From the NCBI GenBank assembly GCA_017609885.1, contig JAFCDB010000002.1:1-39643 (forward strand): a DNA stretch of 39,643 nucleotides. Reading direction: 5' to 3'. The notes under the pieces were generated by a model. That model saw only the letters and a list, made by a program, of their open reading frames with translations. It made no database searches and was not told where the DNA came from. How positions within the stretch are numbered: position 1 is the first letter of the stretch; every line of letters begins with the position of its first letter. Positions 1-7,899 of this stretch are shown one piece after another. Position numbers and translations under genes: made by a program. The DNA comes from Candidatus Pacearchaeota archaeon (GTDB lineage Archaea > Nanobdellota > Nanobdellia > Pacearchaeales > GW2011-AR1).

Positions 1-63
1 AATTGAGAGTTTATAAAGTTTTTCATTGATTTAATTTTGTAGTAGTTACAAGATTTAACAAAA

Positions 64-97
64 ACTTTATAAACACATATGAATTATATTTCATATG
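64..97 (+). promoter_or_regulatory. TATA box and palindromic operator of the arsR-isc operon
   Basis: A TATA-like ACTTTATAAAC at 64-74 lies about 26 bp before the ATG at 95, so the mRNA is probably leaderless. A perfect 8-bp inverted repeat, CATATGAA (76-83) and TTCATATG (90-97) with a 6-bp spacer, covers the predicted transcription start and the start codon. A third half site, CATATGAA, follows at 108-115. This placement fits autorepression by the ArsR-type protein encoded directly downstream. The repeat is seen; its use as operator is inferred. Confidence 0.6.
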
Positions 98-412
98 AAT
101 AAAAAATCATATGAAAATTTTTTTATCAACTTTGCAAATAAAACGCGGTTAGGTATAATTCTTTGTTTGAAAGAGAAAAAAATGAATGTTGGAGAAATTG
201 TAAAAAAAGTTGGCGAGGAGCAAAGCAAGGTTTCGCATAATTTAAAACAGCTTTCTGACTGCCATATTGTAAATGTTGAAAAAAATGGAAAGGAAAGAAT
301 TTATTCATTGAATAAAAAAACAGTTCTTCCTCTTCTTAGGCTTGTTGAGAAGCATGTGAAATGCAATTGTTCTGAAAAATGTAAATTTTGTCAAAAGGTC
401 TATGTTATTTAA
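95..412 (+). CDS. ArsR-family winged-helix regulator with C-terminal Cys cluster
   Basis: This 105-residue protein has an ArsR-type winged-helix fold: a helix and turn around residues 28-58 (MNVGEIVKKVGEEQSKVSHN, then LKQL) and a wing around 60-72 (VNVEKNGKERIYSL). The C-terminus carries the cysteine cluster CNCSEKCKFC, four Cys in ten residues, suited to binding a metal or an Fe-S cluster. The gene overlaps iscS by 11 bp and heads an Fe-S assembly operon. I infer an Fe-S- or metal-responsive autorepressor, functionally like bacterial IscR but of another fold family. The start is supported by the TATA spacing. Confidence 0.75.
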   Translation: MNKKSYENFFINFANKTRLGIILCLKEKKMNVGEIVKKVGEEQSKVSHNLKQLSDCHIVNVEKNGKERIYSLNKKTVLPLLRLVEKHVKCNCSEKCKFCQKVYVI

Positions 413-1550
413 AAAAATATATTTGGATAATGGGGCAACAACGCAGGTTGATGAGAGAGTTTTAGAGGCAATGAATTCCTATTTTAATAAAAAATTCGGA
501 AATGCTTCTTCGACTCATGATTTTGGAAGGGATGCAAAAAACTCTTTGGAAGATGCGAGGAAAATAATTGCAAAATCAATTGGAGCGAAAAGTGGAGAAA
601 TTTATTTTACGTCGGGGGGAACAGAGTCAAATAATTTTGCAATTAAAGGAATTGCTTTTGCAAACAAGGGGAAAGGAAACCACATAATTACAACGAAAGT
701 TGAGCATAAGTGTGTTTTAAATTCCTGCAAGTGGTTAGAAAAACAGGGTTTTGAAGTTAGTTATTTGGATGTTGATGGAGAAGGTTTTGTAGATGCAAAC
801 GATTTAGAAAATGAGATTAGAAAAGAAACAATTTTAGTTTCAATTATTCATGGAAACAATGAGATTGGGGCAATTCAGAAATTAGAAGAATTAGGAAAAA
901 TTTGCAGAGAGAATAAAGTTTATTTTCACACAGATGCGTGCCAGAGCTATACAAAAACTGGATTAGAGGTAAATAAACAAAATCTTGATTTAGTTACTTT
1001 AAATTCGCATAAGATTCACGGACCCAAAGGTGTTGGGGCGTTGTATATTCGGGAGGGAACAAAAATAGAACCGTGGCAGCATGGCGGCGGACAGGAAAAA
1101 GATTTTCGAAGTGGAACTGAAAATATTTCAGGGATAGTTGGTTTTGCCGAAGCTGTAAAAATTGCAATGGATGAAAAACATGTTGAACAAATGAATTTTT
1201 TAACAAAAAAATTAATTAAAGGAGTTTTAAAAATTCAGGGTACAAGATTAAACGGGTCAATGAAGGAAAGGCTGTGCAACAATGCAAATTTTTCATTTAG
1301 CAAAGTTGAAGGAGAAGCAATCGGTGGCTATTTAGACCAAAAAGGAATTTGTTCTTCAACTGGAAGTGCCTGCTCTGAAATGAATTTAGAGCCAAGTTAT
1401 GTTTTGAAAGCAATCGGACTTTCAGATGAGCAGGCAAATGGAAGTTTGAGATTAACACTAAGTAGATTCACAACAGAAAAAGAAATTGATTATGTTCTAA
1501 AAGTTCTTCCAGGAATAATTAAAAAATTAAGGAGGTTTTCGCCGCTATAA
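402..1550 (+). CDS. iscS: Cysteine desulfurase (IscS/NifS family)
   Basis: This PLP-dependent enzyme of 382 aa takes sulfur from cysteine as an enzyme persulfide for Fe-S cluster building. Visible marks are the N-terminal YLDNGATTQ, the cofactor-stacking His in VEHKCVLN (His102), the PLP lysine in NSHKIHGPKGVGALY (Lys204) and the catalytic Cys in STGSACS (Cys324). Length is normal for the family (about 380-400). The ATG lies inside the arsR gene and the stop abuts the iscU ATG (TAATG), so translation of regulator, desulfurase and scaffold is probably coupled. Confidence 0.95.
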   Translation: MLFKKIYLDNGATTQVDERVLEAMNSYFNKKFGNASSTHDFGRDAKNSLEDARKIIAKSIGAKSGEIYFTSGGTESNNFAIKGIAFANKGKGNHIITTKVEHKCVLNSCKWLEKQGFEVSYLDVDGEGFVDANDLENEIRKETILVSIIHGNNEIGAIQKLEELGKICRENKVYFHTDACQSYTKTGLEVNKQNLDLVTLNSHKIHGPKGVGALYIREGTKIEPWQHGGGQEKDFRSGTENISGIVGFAEAVKIAMDEKHVEQMNFLTKKLIKGVLKIQGTRLNGSMKERLCNNANFSFSKVEGEAIGGYLDQKGICSSTGSACSEMNLEPSYVLKAIGLSDEQANGSLRLTLSRFTTEKEIDYVLKVLPGIIKKLRRFSPL

Positions 1551-1924
1551 TGTACTCGAAAAAAGTTATTGAGAGATTTGAAAATCCAAAATTTGTTGGA
1601 GAAATAAAAAACCCCGATGCTGTCGGCGAAGTGGGGAATATGAAATGCGGAGATGTAATGAAAATTTATTTGAAAATTGAAAAAGGAAAAATTAAAAATA
1701 TAAAATTTAAAACTTACGGATGCATTGCTGCAATCTCTGCATCAGATGCAATGTGCGAACTTGCAAAAGGCAAAACTTTAAAACAAGCAGAAAAAATAAC
1801 TCATGAGGAGATAATTGAAAAAATGGGAGGGGATGTTCCACAAATTAAAATTCATTGCTCGGTTTTGGGAACAAGGGCGTTGAGAAAAACGATTGAAAAC
1901 TACAAAAATGAAAAAAATAAATAA
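1550..1924 (+). CDS. iscU: Fe-S cluster assembly scaffold IscU
   Basis: IscU/NifU N-terminal domain scaffold of 124 aa on which IscS-derived sulfur and iron form clusters. The three family Cys ligands are present: Cys33 in MKCGDVM, followed by the conserved Asp, Cys58 in TYGCIAAISASDAMCE, and Cys103 in IHCSVLG. It starts at the last base of iscS and is followed by an overlapping DUF1858 gene. No HscA/HscB or IscA partner is seen nearby. Confidence 0.93.
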   Translation: MYSKKVIERFENPKFVGEIKNPDAVGEVGNMKCGDVMKIYLKIEKGKIKNIKFKTYGCIAAISASDAMCELAKGKTLKQAEKITHEEIIEKMGGDVPQIKIHCSVLGTRALRKTIENYKNEKNK

Positions 1925-2117
1925 AAATTCTACTTTAAAAGAAGTTCTGGAAGTCAAAGGAGCTGAAAAAGTTTTGGAAAAATTTGACTTTCCTTGTTTG
2001 CACTGTCCGATGATGCAGTCAGAAATTAAGTTTTTGAAAATTGGAGAGGTTTGTGAAAGTTATGGAATTGATTTGGGGAAAGTTTTGGAGGATTTGGGGA
2101 AGTTGGGATTAAATTAA
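1908..2117 (+). CDS. DUF1858-type redox-disulfide domain protein
   Basis: Small protein of 69 aa from the ATG at 1908, inside the end of iscU by 17 bp. A TTG further upstream is less likely. It matches the DUF1858 / hybrid-cluster-associated disulfide pattern: an N-terminal NSTLKEVLEVKGAEKVLEKF segment, then FPCLHCPMMQ with a CxxC, then a helical tail. A CxxC partner encoded directly after IscU suggests a redox or sulfur-relay role in cluster assembly; that role is inferred from context. Confidence 0.75.
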   Translation: MKKINKNSTLKEVLEVKGAEKVLEKFDFPCLHCPMMQSEIKFLKIGEVCESYGIDLGKVLEDLGKLGLN

Positions 2118-2246
2118 TATTATTGATTGGCGTATATATTCTCTCCATCTTTCAATTAATTCATTGTTACGATTAGATTTTTCAACCCATTCTTCAATAA
2201 AATTTCCTTGATCTACTCCCGAATAATTTTCTTTTTCATTTATCAT
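2109..2246 (-). CDS. Possible 45-aa hypothetical protein
   Basis: A 45-residue reading frame begins at an ATG inside the last codons of the upstream protease gene on the same strand (overlap 11 bp) and ends convergently over the DUF1858 stop codon. The peptide starts MINEKENYSG and is rich in Glu, Asn and Trp, with the look of a short helical protein. Its overlap with the preceding gene suggests coupling, but it is short, unrecognised and could be chance. Confidence 0.35.
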   Translation of the reverse strand: MINEKENYSGVDQGNFIEEWVEKSNRNNELIERWREYIRQSIILI

Positions 2247-3134
2247 CTTTTTTCACTTCAAAATTTTCTTTCTTACATTCATCCGATACATAATATCTAA
2301 TAATGTGTTTGTTAGCACTTTTTAATAAATTTTTTGCCAACCAATTTCTCAATGTTTCCCATTCTTCTTTATATTCTAAGTGATCTTTTATATTTAAACC
2401 TAACTCTTTTGCACTATTAGCATTTATGACCTGTTCATGAGCAATAAAATCATTAACTAATTTTTCTGCAATTTCCTTTGATATTTCTTTATCTTTTCCA
2501 CTAAGTTCTAAAATTTCTTGTGCATACCTCTCCATCATAAGCAATCCAGAAAAAGCTTCATCAAGTTCAGAAGAATCTAACTTCTCTGCTAAAATTTTTA
2601 AAGGATATGGGCATCTTCTTCAGACATAGTTTCAAAATTATTTGTTACATTCTTAAATCCTCTAACTATGGATAAAGCAGACTTCCCTCCGCTACTCGGA
2701 TCTATTGGGCTAAGTTGACTCATCATGCCCATAACAATCTCGTTTCCTATCAAAGAAATTAATGTTCCTCCACTAGCGGCTACATATGGAATAAATACGA
2801 TTATTTCTTCAAAATTTTTTCTAATAGCCCTTGCAATTTTATATGAAGATTGTACTAAACCTCCCGGACTATTAATTAATAATATAAGCTTTTTGCAATT
2901 TGTGATTTCTCGAATACTTTCAATTGCAGTTTCAACTCCAAACTCTTCTGATAATCCCAAACTTGCAATAGCTTCTTTTGAAGGACTAATTTTCTTTCCA
3001 ACATAGGGAGCAATCAAAGCTAAAAATACACAATCTTTTTTACAAAATAAATTTTCAAATTGATTTGTCATCTCTTGATCTTTTTCCTCCTCCACATCAA
3101 GTATTTCTTTTAAATCTTTACTAGTTTTTGACAT
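2236..3134 (-). pseudogene. SDH-type (ClpP-fold) serine protease, frameshifted
   Basis: The 5' frame (2598-3134) has the ClpP-like core of the SDH/serine dehydrogenase proteinase family: LLINSPGG at residues 86-92, the nucleophile Ser in VAASGGT (Ser121) and LSPIDPSSGG. It then stops after MSEEDAHIL. The other half continues in another frame to 2236. Adding one base to the G run at 2609-2611 (C run on the coding strand) changes this to ...SEEDAPYPLKILAEKLD... and gives an uninterrupted protein of about 299 aa, normal for the family. No signal peptide is visible. This is either a true frameshift or a homopolymer sequencing error. Confidence 0.8.
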
Positions 3135-3191
3135 ATAATCAAGACGACTTATAATTATTTAAGGTTATATATCTAAAAACATATATATTAA

Positions 3192-4358
3192 TCACTTCAC
3201 AAACTCAATACCTAACTCACTCGACAATTCGCCTTTCATTCTTTCTTCAACAGGAATCACATTAGAATATCCTGAGATTTGAGGGGACTTGACTCCAGTA
3301 ATTATCAACATAACCCTTACTGTTTTGTCCATGTCAGGAGAAATCTGAGCTCCCCAGATTAACCTAGCGTTTTCCCCAAGGTGATTTCCAATCTCTTCAA
3401 TTACAACTTTTGATTCATCTAAACTTAAATCAGTGCCTCCAATAACATTTACTAAAGCTCCCTTTGCGTTTGAAACATCAACATCGAGAAGAGGATTGTT
3501 TAAAGCTTTGTCAACTGCTTCTTTTGCCCTATTCTCAGAATCTGATTCGCCGACACCTATTAAGGAAACTCCACCATTTGCCATTATTGTTTTAACGTCA
3601 GCAAAATCCAAATTAACAAGTCCAGCTTTTGTTACAAGCTCTGCAGTTCCTTTTACTGCATTTGTCAAAATTTCATCTGCAACTTTGAAAGCTGTTTGCA
3701 GGGGCAAGTCAGGAACAATTTCTAAAAGTTTATCATTAGGAATTACAATTAAAGTATCAACAATGCTTTCGAGTTTTTCAAGTCCTATGTTTGCGTTTTC
3801 AATTCTCTTTTCTCCTTCAATTGTAAAGGGCATTGTCACAACGCCGATAACTAAGGCACCTTGTTTTTTTGCAATATCTGCAATTACAGGAGCTGCACCT
3901 GTTCCAGTTCCTCCGCCCAAACCACAAGTAATGAAAATCATATCTGCTCCTTCAAGTTTTTTCTTTATTTCAGCTTCTGATTCTCTTGCTGCTTCCTCCC
4001 CAATTTGAGGGTTGCTTCCTGCTCCAAGTCCTTTTGTCAATTCCCTCCCAATAAGAACTTTTTTATCTGAATTTGCATAAAGCAAATCTTGTGCGTCTGT
4101 ATTAACTGCAATCATTTCTCCTCCCCTAACTCCAATTTCATGAATTCTTGATAAAGTATTATTTCCTCCGCCTCCAATTCCAACGACTTTGATTTTTGCA
4201 TTTTGTTTTTTCAAAAGCTCTTCCAACTCTCTATCAATTTCCATTGTGTCTTGAGCAAGAGGTTGGACAATGGAAGTTTTTTCAGACTCATATTCGGGAG
4301 TTTGATTATATTCATTAGAACTTTGCTGCATTTCCTCTTCTTTATAAATTTCTTCCAT
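3192..4358 (-). CDS. ftsZ: Cell division protein FtsZ
   Basis: Tubulin-like GTPase of 388 aa that forms the division ring. Visible are the nucleotide-binding GIGGGGNNTLSRI near residue 60, the tubulin signature GGGTGTG, the T5-T6 stretch with NAN and the T7 synergy loop with NLDFADVKTIM. An N-terminal extension of about 50 residues rich in Gln and Glu precedes the GTPase core. The C-terminus ends soon after the activation domain, with no clear bacterial-type conserved tail peptide. A TATA-like CCTTATAAATTT on the minus strand (about 4377-4388) lies about 25 bp before the start, so it has its own leaderless promoter. Confidence 0.96.
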   Translation of the reverse strand: MEEIYKEEEMQQSSNEYNQTPEYESEKTSIVQPLAQDTMEIDRELEELLKKQNAKIKVVGIGGGGNNTLSRIHEIGVRGGEMIAVNTDAQDLLYANSDKKVLIGRELTKGLGAGSNPQIGEEAARESEAEIKKKLEGADMIFITCGLGGGTGTGAAPVIADIAKKQGALVIGVVTMPFTIEGEKRIENANIGLEKLESIVDTLIVIPNDKLLEIVPDLPLQTAFKVADEILTNAVKGTAELVTKAGLVNLDFADVKTIMANGGVSLIGVGESDSENRAKEAVDKALNNPLLDVDVSNAKGALVNVIGGTDLSLDESKVVIEEIGNHLGENARLIWGAQISPDMDKTVRVMLIITGVKSPQISGYSNVIPVEERMKGELSSELGIEFVK

Positions 4359-4389
4359 TTATTTAATTAATTTGGTAAATTTATAAGGT

Positions 4390-5058
4390 TTATTGTGATG
4401 GGGTAGGGGGTTTAGAAGGATCCATCTTAACAACTTCCAAAACAATCTCCTTTCCCAAAACATCTTTGAATCTTTTGTTAAGTTCTTCAATTAATGGTTT
4501 GTAAAATTCCTGCGCTTTGAAAATTATTTTGTCTTTTATTTCAAAATCAATCTTCTGGCCTTTTAAAAAAAAGTCAATAATCACAAAAATCCTTTCTTTT
4601 ATATCTTTAACTTCCCGAACAATCTTAAAATTATAAATTAAAGTTTTTCCTGCAAGGGGATTATTAAAATCAACAAGCACTCTCCCTCCTGAAACAGAAG
4701 CAATTCGAACTAAAGTTGTATCTAAAGCAAGTGTCATCCCAGGGCGAGGGTCTAGATTTTTTTTAGTAAAAATTTTTTTGGGCATTAATTTTATTAATTC
4801 TCCTTTTCTTGGGCCAAATGCCTCATTTTGTTCAAGTTCAATCTCGTAGGTTTTTGCAATTTCCTTCCCCTCAAGAGCTTTGTCAAATCCTTTGATAAGC
4901 ATTTCCTGTCCGACGCAAACAATCAGTGGTTTTATTTCTTTAGGATTTATATTTATTTTCTCTGCATCTTCTTTAATATTTGTATCAAAAATTTCTCCGT
5001 CTTTTATTTTTCCTGTAAATTCTATTTCAACAAAATCATTTCTTTTAATTTTTTCCAT
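4390..5058 (-). CDS. FKBP-type peptidyl-prolyl isomerase (long SlyD-like form)
   Basis: 222 aa. The first 70 residues have the FKBP start (NDFVEIEFTGKIKDGEIFDT, then VGQEMLIKGFDKALEG), interrupted as in SlyD by an insert-in-flap chaperone-type segment around residues 80-135 (LEQNEAFGPR, LVDFNNPLAGKTLIYNF). A C-terminal alpha/beta extension of about 75 residues is typical of long archaeal FKBPs. The likely role is proline isomerase and folding chaperone in the cytoplasm. It lies upstream of ftsZ on the same strand and shares a short divergent promoter region with aIF5A. Confidence 0.9.
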   Translation of the reverse strand: MEKIKRNDFVEIEFTGKIKDGEIFDTNIKEDAEKININPKEIKPLIVCVGQEMLIKGFDKALEGKEIAKTYEIELEQNEAFGPRKGELIKLMPKKIFTKKNLDPRPGMTLALDTTLVRIASVSGGRVLVDFNNPLAGKTLIYNFKIVREVKDIKERIFVIIDFFLKGQKIDFEIKDKIIFKAQEFYKPLIEELNKRFKDVLGKEIVLEVVKMDPSKPPTPSQ

Positions 5059-5079
5059 TCAATGAAACAGGGGAAAGGG

Positions 5080-5088
5080 TTTATAAAT
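5080..5088 (+). promoter_or_regulatory. TATA box for aIF5A
   Basis: TTTATAAAT centred about 25 bp upstream of the ATG at 5109, in the 50-bp gap between divergent FKBP and aIF5A genes. The spacing predicts a leaderless transcript. Confidence 0.55.
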
Positions 5089-5108
5089 CTATTTTCTCAT
5101 CAATTTGT

Positions 5109-5498
5109 ATGGCGCATAAAATTATTAATGCAACAGATGTGCGAAACGGAACTGTAATAATTATCGAGGGAGAGCCATGCACAGTGAAAAAATTTGATGT
5201 TTCAAAAACAGGCAAGCATGGACATTCAAAAGTTCGAATTGAGGCTGTTGGGCTTACTGACGGAAATAAAAGAGTTATTGCGCGTCCCGGACATGAAAGA
5301 TTTGAGGTTCCATTAATACTTAAGAAAAAAGCGCAGGTTCTTTCTGCAAGCGGGGAAAGTGTAAGTGTAATGGATTTAGAAAATTTTGAAACAATTGAAT
5401 TGCCCTCTCCAAAAGATATAGAAGAACCAATCAAACCAGAAGATCAAGTTGAATATTGGGACATTGAGGGAATTAAAATAATTAAGAGGAAATTATAA
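5109..5498 (+). CDS. eif5A: Translation factor aIF5A
   Basis: aIF5A/EF-P homologue of 129 aa that rescues stalled peptide-bond formation. The N-terminal SH3-like domain carries the loop SKTGKHGHSK; Lys36 in TGKHG is the residue that becomes hypusine in archaea and eukaryotes. The C-terminal OB domain follows from about residue 70. The stop overlaps the ATG of eL40 by one base (TAATG), so the two are co-translated. Confidence 0.96.
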   Translation: MAHKIINATDVRNGTVIIIEGEPCTVKKFDVSKTGKHGHSKVRIEAVGLTDGNKRVIARPGHERFEVPLILKKKAQVLSASGESVSVMDLENFETIELPSPKDIEEPIKPEDQVEYWDIEGIKIIKRKL

Positions 5499-5659
5499 TG
5501 GCAAAATTACAAGCAGCACACAACAGAATGTTTCACAATGTTTTTTTATGTAAAAATTGCGGGGCAAAAAGAAAAATTGACCCTAAAAAAATACTTGAAG
5601 GAAAAATTTCGTGCAGAAAATGCGGAAAAAAGAAATTCAGGGCTATGAAAAAGAAATGA
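5498..5659 (+). CDS. rpl40e: Ribosomal protein eL40
   Basis: A 53-residue basic zinc-ribbon protein starting MAKLQAAHNRMF. It has the two CxxC pairs of archaeal L40e (CKNCGAKRKID and CRKCGKKK) and a Lys-rich tail. It belongs to the large ribosomal subunit. It sits one base over the aIF5A stop and 7 bp before the site-2 protease gene. Confidence 0.93.
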   Translation: MAKLQAAHNRMFHNVFLCKNCGAKRKIDPKKILEGKISCRKCGKKKFRAMKKK

Positions 5660-5666
5660 GGTTTAG

Positions 5667-7130
5667 ATGAGTTTTTTTGATGTTGTCAATGTATATGATT
5701 TTGGGATTCTTGTAGCTTTTGCATTATTTCTTTTAATTATTTTTTACAAAAACAGAGATAGAATAAAAATTGAAGGAGTTATGATTCTTTATCGAACAGG
5801 GCTTGGCATTGAGATTATGGATAAAATTGGGCAGAAGTATAAAAAAACTTTGAAGGTTTTAAGTTATTTTTCAATTGTTACGGGGTATATTTTAATGTTA
5901 TGTATTCTTTATCTTGTGGGGCTTATTCTTTACAGCTATATTAAATTTCCGCAGATAACTGAAATTATTAGTGCGCCTCCTGTTGTTCCAATCTTTCCTT
6001 ATTTTACAAATGTGTTTGGCTTGGAAAGTTTTTTTCCTACTTTTTACGCAACTTATTTTATTTTAGTTGTTGGAATTACAATGTTTGTGCATGAATTTGC
6101 GCATGGAATTTTCATGAGATTTAATAAAATAAAAATTAAATCCACTGGCTTGGCATTTTTGCTTTTGCTTATTCCTGGGGCGTTTGTTGAGCAGGATGAT
6201 AAAAGCATGAATTCAAAAAGCAAATTCGCGCAGATGTCTGTTTTGTCAGCAGGAGTTTTTGCAAATACGATTGCTGCACTTATTTCATTTATGCTTTTAA
6301 TTTTATTTTTCAGTAATTTTTTTGTTGCAAGCGGGGCAATTTTCAATACATATCCTATGGCAGTGATTAATGGCTCGGAGATTGATTTAATTGGAGGATG
6401 GGAAGTTTCAGGAATGGATAATAGAGGAATCCTAGATTTAATTGAAGAATATGAAATTAAAGATGAACAAATTGGAGAATTTAATCTAACAAAAGTGACT
6501 TATCAAAATGTGGAGTTTCTTGTCCCAATTGAAAATTTGAAAAATTCCTTGGAAAATGGCGGAGGCGTTCAAATTTTTTATGATTCTCCTTCGATAAATG
6601 CGGGTTTTCCAAAATTGGAGTTTTTTCAAAGTGCTGCTATCACTGAAATTAATGGTATGAAAATAAATGATTATGAAAGTTTGACAAGTGAAATGGAAAA
6701 TTATTCTCCTGGAGATAAAGCAAATATGAAAATAAAATTTAGTGGGGAGATTAAAGAATTTGATTTAACTCTTGGAACAAATCCTTTTGACAATGAGTCG
6801 CCATTTATCGGAATTTCATATTATCAAACAAAAAACCCTCTTCTTAATTTTTATAAAGATGAACAAACACTTTACGAACCAAAAGATGGAAGGAATAGCT
6901 ATATTTTGATTCATGATTTTTTATGGTGGCTTGCTCTGATAAATATTCTTGTTGCATTGTTTAATATGCTTCCTGTTGGAATTCTCGACGGCGGAAGATT
7001 TTTTTATCTGACAGTTCTGAAAATTACAAAATCTGAAAAAGTTGCAAAAAAAAGTTTCAAAGTTTTCACATGGCTTATTTTATTTTCATTTGTTCTTTTA
7101 ATTTTAAGGTGGCTATTTTTAAGATTTTAA
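5667..7130 (+). CDS. Membrane site-2-type zinc metalloprotease (M50) with PDZ region
   Basis: 487 aa multi-pass intramembrane protease. The zinc motif HEFAH is at residues 142-146 in a membrane segment, and the third zinc ligand motif LDGG is at 440-443 in the C-terminal hydrophobic block. Between them lies an extracytoplasmic part of about 200 residues with a PDZ-like stretch (AAITEINGMKINDYESLTSEM). This is the standard order of archaeal S2P homologues. Such proteases release membrane-bound factors; the substrate here is unknown. It follows eL40 by 7 bp, so it is probably in the same operon. Confidence 0.9.
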   Translation: MSFFDVVNVYDFGILVAFALFLLIIFYKNRDRIKIEGVMILYRTGLGIEIMDKIGQKYKKTLKVLSYFSIVTGYILMLCILYLVGLILYSYIKFPQITEIISAPPVVPIFPYFTNVFGLESFFPTFYATYFILVVGITMFVHEFAHGIFMRFNKIKIKSTGLAFLLLLIPGAFVEQDDKSMNSKSKFAQMSVLSAGVFANTIAALISFMLLILFFSNFFVASGAIFNTYPMAVINGSEIDLIGGWEVSGMDNRGILDLIEEYEIKDEQIGEFNLTKVTYQNVEFLVPIENLKNSLENGGGVQIFYDSPSINAGFPKLEFFQSAAITEINGMKINDYESLTSEMENYSPGDKANMKIKFSGEIKEFDLTLGTNPFDNESPFIGISYYQTKNPLLNFYKDEQTLYEPKDGRNSYILIHDFLWWLALINILVALFNMLPVGILDGGRFFYLTVLKITKSEKVAKKSFKVFTWLILFSFVLLILRWLFLRF

Positions 7131-7138
7131 TTACCGTC

Positions 7139-7159
7139 GGAAAATTTGCATAATTTTCC
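7139..7159 (+). terminator. Hairpin downstream of the S2P gene
   Basis: Perfect 8-bp inverted repeat GGAAAATT / AATTTTCC with a 5-base loop, 9 bp after the S2P stop and followed by A/T-rich sequence including a T run. It fits a transcript end, although archaeal terminators often need only the T run. Confidence 0.45.
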
Positions 7160-7189
7160 AAGAAAAAACTAATTTTTTAAAAAAGAAAA

Positions 7190-7242
7190 AATATTTAAAC
7201 CGAAATATCGTTACTAAGATAACAAAAAGTAAAACTTTTTGT
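7190..7242 (+). promoter_or_regulatory. Promoter and leader hairpin of the basic peptide gene
   Basis: A TATA-like AATATTTAAACCG near 7190-7200 is followed by a leader of about 45 bp. The leader holds a perfect 9-bp hairpin, ACAAAAAGT and ACTTTTTGT with a three-A loop (7222-7242). An AAGAGGT Shine-Dalgarno precedes the ATG at 7266. A structured leader is unusual here, where most genes look leaderless. Confidence 0.45.
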
Positions 7243-7265
7243 AAATTAAATAAAAAGAGGTATAA

Positions 7266-7448
7266 ATGAAAAAACCAAAAACACCAAAGCAGTTTTCTGC
7301 TGCAATTAAAAGAGCTAAAAAAGAAGTAACTAAATTAGAGAAAGCTAAGAAAGCAGCTGCTAAGAAAAAGAAACCGGCAAAGAAAAAAGCAGTAAAGAAA
7401 AAAGTGGCAAAGAAAAGAAGACCTGCTAAAAGAAAGAAAAGAAGGTAA
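7266..7448 (+). CDS. Very basic Lys/Ala-rich peptide (histone H1-tail-like)
   Basis: 60 residues. The first 30 form a possible helix (MKKPKTPKQFSAAIKRAKKE), followed by about 30 residues of almost only Lys, Ala, Pro and Arg with KKPAKKK and KRRPAKRKKRR motifs. This composition is typical of nucleoid-associated or RNA-binding tails, as in bacterial histone-H1-like proteins. Low complexity prevents a homology call. It has its own promoter and Shine-Dalgarno, which supports a real gene. DNA compaction is an inference. Confidence 0.7.
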   Translation: MKKPKTPKQFSAAIKRAKKEVTKLEKAKKAAAKKKKPAKKKAVKKKVAKKRRPAKRKKRR

Positions 7449-7505
7449 ATTTTAAATTGATTTATTTTTTATTTGTTTAATCTAGTTCTTTTTTTATTTT
7501 TTTAA

Positions 7506-7859
7506 TCATAAAAAAACAACACCATCCTTAGTCAAAGCAGTAAATCTAATTCCTGTTGGAATTGATAAAAGTGCTGAGATTAAAGCCATATGTTCTTTGC
7601 CGTTTCCAGATGCAATTGTTAAAGCAACTTCTGTTCCATTAATTTTTCCTTTGAGTTTTTCCTGAAATTCTGTTTTTAAGTCGCGGAGTTTTTTAGTTAA
7701 ATCGACTTGGATAAATTCAAAATTTTTTCCTTCAATTGAAAATGTTTTTGCATCTGCATTTCCAAGGACAATTGTGTTTTCCCATTCTCCCTTTTTTATT
7801 AGTCCTGAAACCTGGGACCAAGTTTCTTTGTTTGAAGATAAAAGTGCTATGAGTTCCAT
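7506..7859 (-). CDS. Conserved-looking alpha/beta hypothetical protein
   Basis: 117 aa from the ATG at 7859 (MELIALLSSNKETW). This start is preferred over the longer frame because a TATA-like TTTATAAATT on the minus strand lies about 25 bp upstream. The sequence alternates strands and helices and includes NTIVLGNADAKTF and ALTIASGNGKEHMALISALL, which resemble a small Rossmann-like or CARF-like fold. I do not recognise the family with confidence. The longer frame reaching 7976 would run over the next gene. Confidence 0.65.
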   Translation of the reverse strand: MELIALLSSNKETWSQVSGLIKKGEWENTIVLGNADAKTFSIEGKNFEFIQVDLTKKLRDLKTEFQEKLKGKINGTEVALTIASGNGKEHMALISALLSIPTGIRFTALTKDGVVFL

Positions 7860-7899
7860 CAAAGAAAAAACTCTCTGGAATTTATAAATTTTTATATAC

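Noticed and set aside
3433-4008. Long plus-strand ORF opposite ftsZ
   Set aside because: Its translation is Ser/Pro/Thr-rich shadow sequence of a well-conserved gene on the other strand.
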